DNA of 64,000 bases from Rivularia sp. MS3 (GTDB lineage Bacteria; Cyanobacteriota; Cyanobacteriia; Cyanobacteriales; Nostocaceae): NCBI GenBank assembly GCA_019192545.1, contig JAHCMI010000016.1:1-64000 (forward strand), written 5' to 3'. Under the pieces are notes generated by a model, which made no database searches, was not told the DNA's origin, and saw only the letters and a program-made list of their open reading frames with translations. This document shows, in pieces, positions 58,428-64,000 of this stretch. Both the position numbers and the translations under genes were made by a program. Within the stretch, counting starts at the first letter, position 1; the number at the start of each line of letters is the position of its first letter.

Positions 58428-58936
58428 ATGCACAAGTCAGAAATAGAAATAAATTATCCACCCGAACTAAAAGCTATTAGCATTCATGCACCTCATGCTT
58501 ATCTATTTGCATGGGTATTAAAATAGCTGAATATCGCTCACAGCCGACAAAACGTAAAGGATGGGTTTTAATTCATGCTTCTCAATCAAAACAAAGTGAT
58601 GATTATTTTACTGATTATGGCATTGATAAAACCACTATCAAGCGCGGGGCGATTATTGGAGCTGCTTACCTAACGAATTGCATTTGGGATGTTGAATACG
58701 AATGCTATGCCTATTACATAGATCGCCCCATTCTTTTTAAGCAACCTATTGAAGGGATAAAGGGATGTCAAGCATTATTTTGGGGAGCTACGAGAGCGGA
58801 AAAGCAAGCAGCTTTTGCTAAAGCTTGGAAGATTATTCAAACTGCTACCACGCTAGGTGATGATACATCAATAGAATCAAACCATCAAATCACTAGATAC
58901 GACTTGAAACTGTTAGATGATCCTTGGCTTAGTTAA
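58428..58936 (+). pseudogene. ASCH-domain gene split by a frameshift
   Basis: Two overlapping frames together make one ASCH-domain protein. Frame one (58428-58526) ends with ELKAISIHAPHAYLFAW, the usual N-terminal ASCH strand-helix; frame two (58511-58936) continues with GIKIAEYRSQPTKRKGWVLIHAS, GAIIGAAYLTNC and the rest. The break is at the GGG of GCATGGGTATT; one extra G would join them into a protein of about 170 residues. ASCH domains bind RNA or modified nucleosides. The second frame has its own ATG, but this would delete the first core strand. It could be a real mutation, a sequencing error in a short G-run, or rarely programmed slippage. Confidence 0.78.
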
Positions 58937-58947
58937 TAAGTTAGTAA

Positions 58948-59184
58948 GTAGGTTGGGTTAAACACGTTTAGCCAATTTCGCTTGTGACAGAAAATTTATA
59001 CTATCGTGTCGTAACCCAACATCACATTAAGCGAAGCTCAACAAAGGTATCGCGAACAAACTGATATAGCGGTTTTCAATAATTTAGATCGTATAAAATA
59101 CTGATGATTGGAATGTTGGGTTACAGCGCTTTGATTAATGATTCGTGGGAAATCAAAACTTTTCCTGCGCCTAACCCAACCTAC
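58948..59184. mobile_element. Compound palindromic element with GTAGGTTGGGTTA ends
   Basis: 237 bp bounded by GTAGGTTGGGTTA and CTAACCCAACCTAC. A second inverted pair lies inside: GTAACCCAACA (59011-59021) and TGTTGGGTTAC (59114-59124). Non-coding. The layout looks like two palindromic units in head-to-tail or nested order. Resembles the GTAGGGTG elements in style but not in sequence. Confidence 0.65.
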
Positions 59185-59279
59185 AAGCTTCTAACTTATT
59201 TATAAACTGATAAACTTTTAATTTATAACCCGCGACGGCGGGTTTTGCCTGTGTAACAGCGGTTTTAACCGCCAAATAC

Positions 59280-60182
59280 TTGAAACCAAAACAATTAATC
59301 AACCTCTCCCCCTTCTATTCCACACAATACGGCGCAGCCTACTTAGGAGACAGTCTAAAATTAATAAAAACAATCCCAGAAAACAGCATAAATTTAATTG
59401 TTACTTCTCCTCCATTCGCATTGATTCGCCAAAAAGAATACGGCAACGAAAGCGCAGATAAATATATAGAATGGTTTTTACCTTTTGCCTATGAATTTAA
59501 AAGAGTTCTTGTAGAAAACGGCTCTTTCGTATTAGATGTAGGCGGCGCTTATCTTCGTGGTAATCCAATTCGCAGTATTTACCAATACGAGCTTTTAGTT
59601 CGACTATGTAAAGAAGTTAATTTTTACTTAGCTCAAGAATTTTATCATTACAATCCTTCCAGATTACCCAGCCCTGCTGAATGGGTAACTATCCGACGCA
59701 TACGAGTTAAAGATTCGGTTAATTCGGTTTGGTGGTTATCGAAAACTCCTCATCCCAAAGCTGACAATCGAAAAGTTTTGAAGCCTTATAGTCAAAGCAT
59801 GAAAAATTTGCTGAAAAAAGGCTATAAAGCAAAATTACGTCCTAGCGGACACGATATTTCCGATAAATTCCAGAAAGATAATAAAGGGGCAATTCCGCCA
59901 AACTTGTTAGAAATCGCTAACACCGAATCAAACAGTGTCTATATGCGACGCTGCAAACAGGCAGGAATCAAACCTCATCCAGCACGTTTCCCCCGTGGTT
60001 TTGCGGAGTTCTTTATTAAATTTTTGACAGATGAAAATGATATAGTGTTAGACCCCTTCGCTGGCTCTAATACTACAGGCTTTGTTGCGGAAACTTTACA
60101 GCGTCGTTGGATGTCTTTTGAAATTAATGAAAATTACTTGATAGGCAGTAAATATAGATTCAACGATGAAGGAAATAGTTAA
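59280..60182 (+). CDS. Solitary site-specific DNA methyltransferase (probable N4-cytosine type)
   Basis: 300-residue beta-class amino-methyltransferase. Motif IV is TSPPF (42-46), the form favoured by N4-cytosine enzymes, and the SAM-binding motif I is DPFAGSNTTG near residue 257, giving the beta order. The target-recognition region (about 120-220) contains LPSPAEWVTIRRIRVKDSVN. It resembles the solitary cyanobacterial methyltransferase reported to modify GGCC, but that is from memory. No restriction gene is adjacent. I use the TTG at 59280; the protein then starts MKPKQLINLSP. Confidence 0.85.
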   Translation: MKPKQLINLSPFYSTQYGAAYLGDSLKLIKTIPENSINLIVTSPPFALIRQKEYGNESADKYIEWFLPFAYEFKRVLVENGSFVLDVGGAYLRGNPIRSIYQYELLVRLCKEVNFYLAQEFYHYNPSRLPSPAEWVTIRRIRVKDSVNSVWWLSKTPHPKADNRKVLKPYSQSMKNLLKKGYKAKLRPSGHDISDKFQKDNKGAIPPNLLEIANTESNSVYMRRCKQAGIKPHPARFPRGFAEFFIKFLTDENDIVLDPFAGSNTTGFVAETLQRRWMSFEINENYLIGSKYRFNDEGNS

Positions 60183-60584
60183 ATATCATCGGTCTCAGTC
60201 AAAAATGACGTAGAATCGTATTGTTACAAATATTTATCTATCTTAAACCTGGAAAAAAATGGGCCTAAGTCACTCTTGTATTTATTCGCAGTTGCGTTGA
60301 CTGCGTTTTTTAATGGCAACTTTTAAAGTACAGTTAAATTTTTTCCGGGTATACTTATGTAGATTTGCTGAAGCAATACAGGTAAATGTAAAAACTTTGT
60401 CAAGTCTCCGAATATACCGAAATATCTTTGTAGAAAATTTAATGAATACAGTAAAAAGCCGCTTTACATGGCTATATGATGTATTTAAAAATAATAGAAA
60501 TAATAATTTAGTTTTCACCTAAATTTTAGTCAACTAAGCAAGCTCAAGCCGTTATTTGAATAATTCAGGGGGGAAGAAAAATAT
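60183..60584. other. Intergenic region, no secure gene
   Basis: 402 bp between the DNA methyltransferase and the SGNH hydrolase. Frames of about 70 codons exist on both strands over the same bases, so at most one can be real, and neither has a good ribosome site or recognised family. Confidence 0.5.
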
Positions 60585-61583
60585 ATGAGAAAATTTTATC
60601 TAGTGGCAGCAAGCTTGTTAATCGGATTGACGGTACCTACATCAGCTTTTACAAAGCTATCAACAATCAACCCAGAACACTATCAGCTTTTACTCAATCG
60701 GAAAAATGGCTGGCGCAGAACAAAGTTAGAAGATACCGCCTCTGCTAATAACTCTGTATCTCAGAACTTTTCACCACCAGCACAATCTTCTTATAATCCT
60801 CCTCCTCCTCAACCTGTAAGAAGAAGATTCATTTCTGGAAGCCAGCTTTATCATGAAAGGCTAGCTGCTCTCAAAGCTGGTTATATTTACACGCGCTTAG
60901 CCAAGGAAAAATTGCAGTCGTTGCTAATTACTAAAAGAAAGCCTAAATTAACATACCAAGATTGGAAAAGATTGTTAGCTCTTGAAGCAAGAGCCATGAC
61001 TAGAGGGCAAGGAAACAATCGCTTAAGCATTATGTTGGGAGATTCTCTAAGTCTATGGTTTCCCACCCACAGACTTCCTAGTGGAAAGCTATGGTTAAAT
61101 CAAGGCATATCCGGCGATACTTCCACTGGGATACTTAGAAGGATATCAGCGTTTTCTTCTACAAAGCCAGAAGTAATTTACATTATGGCTGGCATTAACG
61201 ATCTAAGAAAAGGTACCTCAGACAAAGTAATTTTGAGCAATCACCGTCGGATAGTTCGTCGTTTGAGAATTACTCATCCTAATAGCCATATTGTTATTCA
61301 GTCAATATTACCAACCCGTCGTCCCAAAATATCTAACAATCGCATTCGCAATCTCAATACGCAATTAGCGCGTATTGCTGAAGAGGAAAAAGTTAATTAT
61401 GTAAATATACATAAATGGTTTGCTGATTTCAAAGGCGATTTACGACAAGATTTGACTACTGATGGCTTGCACTTAAGTTTAAACGGTTATGAAGTTTGGC
61501 AAGCTGCTATAGAGCAAATAGAGAAAAAGCTGGCTATTTCTAAAGCAGTGAGCAGTAAGCAGCGAGCAGTTAACAGTTATTAG
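60585..61583 (+). CDS. Secreted SGNH/GDSL-family hydrolase
   Basis: 332-residue esterase/lipase-like protein with a signal peptide (about 1-21, ending PTSAF). A Pro-rich linker (about 60-80) precedes the catalytic domain: block I MLGDSLSLWFP (S154), block II NQGISGDTSTG, block III AGINDLRKG and block V DGLHLSLNGYEVW (Asp-His). It may deacetylate polysaccharide outside the cell. GGGGGGAAG lies upstream of the ATG. The last dozen residues (AVSSKQRAVNSY) and the stop are encoded by a heptamer repeat array, so the tail is repeat-derived. Confidence 0.85.
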   Translation: MRKFYLVAASLLIGLTVPTSAFTKLSTINPEHYQLLLNRKNGWRRTKLEDTASANNSVSQNFSPPAQSSYNPPPPQPVRRRFISGSQLYHERLAALKAGYIYTRLAKEKLQSLLITKRKPKLTYQDWKRLLALEARAMTRGQGNNRLSIMLGDSLSLWFPTHRLPSGKLWLNQGISGDTSTGILRRISAFSSTKPEVIYIMAGINDLRKGTSDKVILSNHRRIVRRLRITHPNSHIVIQSILPTRRPKISNNRIRNLNTQLARIAEEEKVNYVNIHKWFADFKGDLRQDLTTDGLHLSLNGYEVWQAAIEQIEKKLAISKAVSSKQRAVNSY

Positions 61584-61590
61584 TGAGTAG
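61545..61590. repeat. Heptamer STRR array overlapping the SGNH gene end
   Basis: GCAGTGA, GCAGTAA, GCAGCGA, GCAGTTA, ACAGTTA, TTAGTGA units. The array encodes the protein's C-terminal residues and contains its TAG stop (61581-61583). Confidence 0.82.
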
Positions 61591-61778
61591 GGAAGTCTCA
61601 GAAAGAAGCACTTTCTTTTCTACCAAACAATTAAAAAAGATTTTGCTTCATTTATATCGATTCTGGTTGCACCCGAATTATAAAAAAACCCTTCTAAACA
61701 AATAAAATACAGATATTCAAATTGAGATAAAATTTAAATCCTGCACCGATACAAACAAAGCGTAATACAACCTTTACT

Positions 61779-61818
61779 GCTCTTACTGTTAACTGCTAAC
61801 TGCTAACTGTTCACTGTT
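61779..61818. repeat. Heptamer STRR array at the kinase gene end
   Basis: ACTGCTC, TTACTGT, TAACTGC, TAACTGC, TAACTGT, TCACTGT heptamers, the reverse orientation of the array at 61545. It contains the TGA stop (61811-61813, minus strand) of the kinase. Confidence 0.82.
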
Positions 61819-63589
61819 GATTTGTTGGTACTACCACTGCTGGAGCATTGGAATTTCTAGATTGTGTTGCTGGTTTTACTGGTACTATCACGGGTTTGTT
61901 TGGTTTTTTAACGGGTTTCAATTTCACGCTATTTTTAGAAGATGAATTATTGCTACGAGAATCTCTGACTTTTCTAAGTCTTTCTACTAAAGACGGCGAA
62001 GGAACTACTTTTTTCGGCGGAGTCGAATTTCTTTTCGGTTTGCTTGTGGTGTTGCGTCGTCTTTGGGATGCACCTGAAGAGCTATTAGTTTTATTTGGAT
62101 AGCTACGCTTTGGTGATTGACGGGAAGTTGATTGACTTGAAGTTGATTTTTTGGAAGTTGTGGGAGTTGATTTCTTCTGGGTTGCTTTAGGAGGTGAAGA
62201 TGATTTTCTCGTGGAAGATTTTTTCTTAGAATTACTGCTTGAATTAGCAGTACTGCGTCTGCGGCGTTTTGGCGTATAACTTGCAGCCCCTCTAGTTTTA
62301 GTTCTAACTCTCCTTCTAACCCTTCTTGGTTTTGTAGTTTTATTTGCTGGAGGTGCCACTTCCTTGGCAGCTTCAGTTTCTTCAGGTGTAGGTGAAGTTG
62401 AAGGTGTAGCCGAAGATGAAGGAGTAGGTAATTCCACGCTTGGCAATATTTCTGCGGCAGTTTCGTTAACCGGTTTTTCTAAAGCAGGTGCCACTCTAGG
62501 CTGTCTTTGGGCAGTAGAAGCAATCTTAGTAAGGCCAAAACCCAAACTAACACCGAAAATAGCTACACCAGCGCCTATTAATACCCTAGGTGAAGGCATT
62601 TTTTTAAACCAGGGTTCTTTTGTGTCGTTATCGGGTGTTTCTGAATTCTCTCGTGTCGATGGGATATGAGGATTCATTACCGCTACTGCTTGAGGCGGTA
62701 CAGTTGGCTCGTATTCCTGGGTAGATAAATCAACAGTTGGTACGGCATGGGTTGCTACTGGCTGAATTACTGTTCTTCTTGTCATATCGGGCAACAAGTC
62801 CAACCATTCCGCCACAGTCTGCGGACGAAAACGCGCCTCTACAGCCATGCCGCGCATTACTGCTTGATTCACCGCAGCGCTCAAATGAGGTTGCAATTCG
62901 CGAGGAGAAGGCATTTTCTCCTTATCTCGCAACAATACCGGCATTGGTACCTGTGCCGTTAATAATGCGTACAGAGTAGATGCTAAACCGTATACATCCG
63001 TAGCTGGCGATCGCTTTGCCTTTGTTAAATATTGTTCCATTGGGGAATATCCTTCAGATACGATTCCCGTATGGTTTTGTCTCGCTCCAGCATTAAATTC
63101 CCGCGCAATACCAAAATCAATTAAAATCACTTCATTGGTGTTTTTACGGAGAATAATATTATCCGGCTTAATATCTCTATGCAACAAACCTTTTAAATGT
63201 ACTGCTCCCAAAGCCGCACCAATCTGACGAATATAATGAATTGCTTGGTCTTCAGGTAAAGGAATTCCGGGCATTACAAATGCTTCACCCAAGGTTTCAC
63301 CAGGAATATATTCCATAACCATGTAAGGAAAACCAGCTTCTACAAAAAAGTCGCTGACTCTAACAATATTGGGATGAACGCAACTGGCCAACCTTCTAGC
63401 TTCGTCCTGAAATTGACGTTCAAATTTAGCGAAATCCGGATGCTTTTGGAGTTTATGGTTAAGGGTTTTAATTACCACTTCCTGATGCAAGAAATGATGA
63501 GTTGCTTTGTAGGTAATACCAAAACCACCCCTTCCAATTTCCTGGTTGATAGTATATTTACCACCCTGTAAGGTTTTACCAGTTAGCAT
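61811..63589 (-). CDS. PknB-type Ser/Thr protein kinase with basic low-complexity tail
   Basis: 592-residue Hanks-type kinase. Kinase domain about 11-270: glycine loop [13 protein letters not shown]41 for [11 protein letters not shown] (D139), DFGIARE and the activation-segment GYSPMEQYL are all intact. A single transmembrane helix follows near residues 335-357, and the C-terminal about 220 residues are rich in Ser, Thr, Lys, Arg and Pro with no recognised fold, likely outside the membrane if PknB-like topology holds. The stop codon comes from a heptamer repeat. Substrates unknown. Confidence 0.93.
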   Translation of the reverse strand: MLTGKTLQGGKYTINQEIGRGGFGITYKATHHFLHQEVVIKTLNHKLQKHPDFAKFERQFQDEARRLASCVHPNIVRVSDFFVEAGFPYMVMEYIPGETLGEAFVMPGIPLPEDQAIHYIRQIGAALGAVHLKGLLHRDIKPDNIILRKNTNEVILIDFGIAREFNAGARQNHTGIVSEGYSPMEQYLTKAKRSPATDVYGLASTLYALLTAQVPMPVLLRDKEKMPSPRELQPHLSAAVNQAVMRGMAVEARFRPQTVAEWLDLLPDMTRRTVIQPVATHAVPTVDLSTQEYEPTVPPQAVAVMNPHIPSTRENSETPDNDTKEPWFKKMPSPRVLIGAGVAIFGVSLGFGLTKIASTAQRQPRVAPALEKPVNETAAEILPSVELPTPSSSATPSTSPTPEETEAAKEVAPPANKTTKPRRVRRRVRTKTRGAASYTPKRRRRSTANSSSNSKKKSSTRKSSSPPKATQKKSTPTTSKKSTSSQSTSRQSPKRSYPNKTNSSSGASQRRRNTTSKPKRNSTPPKKVVPSPSLVERLRKVRDSRSNNSSSKNSVKLKPVKKPNKPVIVPVKPATQSRNSNAPAVVVPTNQQ

Positions 63590-64000
63590 AGTGATTTAAC
63601 TTTGGGATTTAACAGTTGGGCGCGGGCAATCTAATTTCTCATTTTAGACTAAGACTAGCTTGCTACCTAGGTAATCTCGAAAATAAAGCTGATTTTATGT
63701 TACAAATCATACATTTATATGATTTATTCTGATTTATTTATTGCTTTTTATAATTGCATATTAATCTTTAATATTCTATTTTCAGATAAGTATAAGTAAC
63801 CAGCGCTAAAAAATACCTTATAAGTAATAAAAATATTTACTTTTGTTTAATTAAATATAACTAATATTTTATATCTAATATTTTATATATGGCTCATATG
63901 CGGCTCTAAGTAAATGCGACACTAAATATACATTAAATGTTTTGAGAATAATTTTAAGAATAAATAAAATTAGAGCAATATTATACCATTCTAAGGTTGA
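63590..64000. other. Window end, no gene seen
   Basis: AT-rich non-coding sequence upstream of the kinase gene. No frame, hairpin or repeat array that I can support. Confidence 0.5.

Noticed and set aside
60282-60522. Two small frames on opposite strands
   Set aside because: They cover the same bases, lack ribosome sites and resemble no family; neither can be supported.

Overview
The window is typical of a filamentous, heterocyst-type cyanobacterium (Nostocales). It carries psaA and psaB, a UbiA prenyltransferase of the plastoquinone type, LL-diaminopimelate aminotransferase, many GCGATCGC (HIP1) octamers, and many heptanucleotide short tandem repeats (STRRs) of the kind known from Nostoc, Anabaena and Calothrix relatives. 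The large hybrid signalling proteins and the exopolysaccharide locus fit this. I cannot name the species; a Rivularia/Calothrix-like organism is a guess.

Layout. 0.3-8.9 kb: a MazG-like pyrophosphohydrolase and two large signalling proteins, a REC-GAF-(degenerate GGDEF)-EAL protein and a 1747-residue CheB-CheR-PAS-histidine kinase-REC fusion, all on the minus strand. 9.2-14.7 kb: dapL, then an accessory stretch of small genes: an orphan antitoxin-like protein, a DUF6888/DUF6887 pair overlapping a nucleotidyltransferase gene broken by a 125-bp MITE with a 5-bp target duplication, a methyltransferase, a tautomerase-like protein and several unknowns. 15.6-19.1 kb: HtpX protease and aspS, closed by a good terminator. 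19.2-21.3 kb: about 2.1 kb without a convincing gene, holding repeats and a second MITE of the same family. 21.3-38.2 kb: a Wzx/Wzy-type exopolysaccharide locus with a putative zinc-binding small protein, a chain-length regulator, polymerase, flippase, six glycosyltransferases (three GT2, GT14, GT26, GT4), a priming polyprenyl-phosphate sugar transferase, a hexapeptide acyltransferase, a STAS protein and a GH74-like beta-propeller with both expected catalytic Asp residues.

39.3-52.8 kb: housekeeping genes (SAM hydroxide adenosyltransferase, metallophosphoesterase, ChaC-like cyclotransferase, Ppx/GppA, UbiA, type II peroxiredoxin, thioredoxin-NHL protein) among small unknowns, a KGK protein and a repeat-rich lipoprotein. 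53.5-58.3 kb: psaA and psaB, with a sequence matching the HLR1 (RpaB) consensus about 475 bp upstream of psaA and a terminator after psaB. 58.4-63.6 kb: a frameshifted ASCH-domain gene, a solitary DNA methyltransferase, a secreted SGNH hydrolase and a Ser/Thr kinase.

Four things stand out. (1) The MITE insertion can be undone on paper to restore an intact 156-residue protein. (2) Heptamer STRR arrays begin at, or supply, the stop codons of at least six unrelated genes. (3) The polysaccharide locus carries its own GH74-like protein and a STAS regulator in the middle of the synthesis genes. (4) The ASCH gene is split by what looks like one missing G. I do not see a clearly new defence or biosynthetic system; the DUF6888-DUF6887-nucleotidyltransferase cassette is the best candidate for an uncharacterised module.
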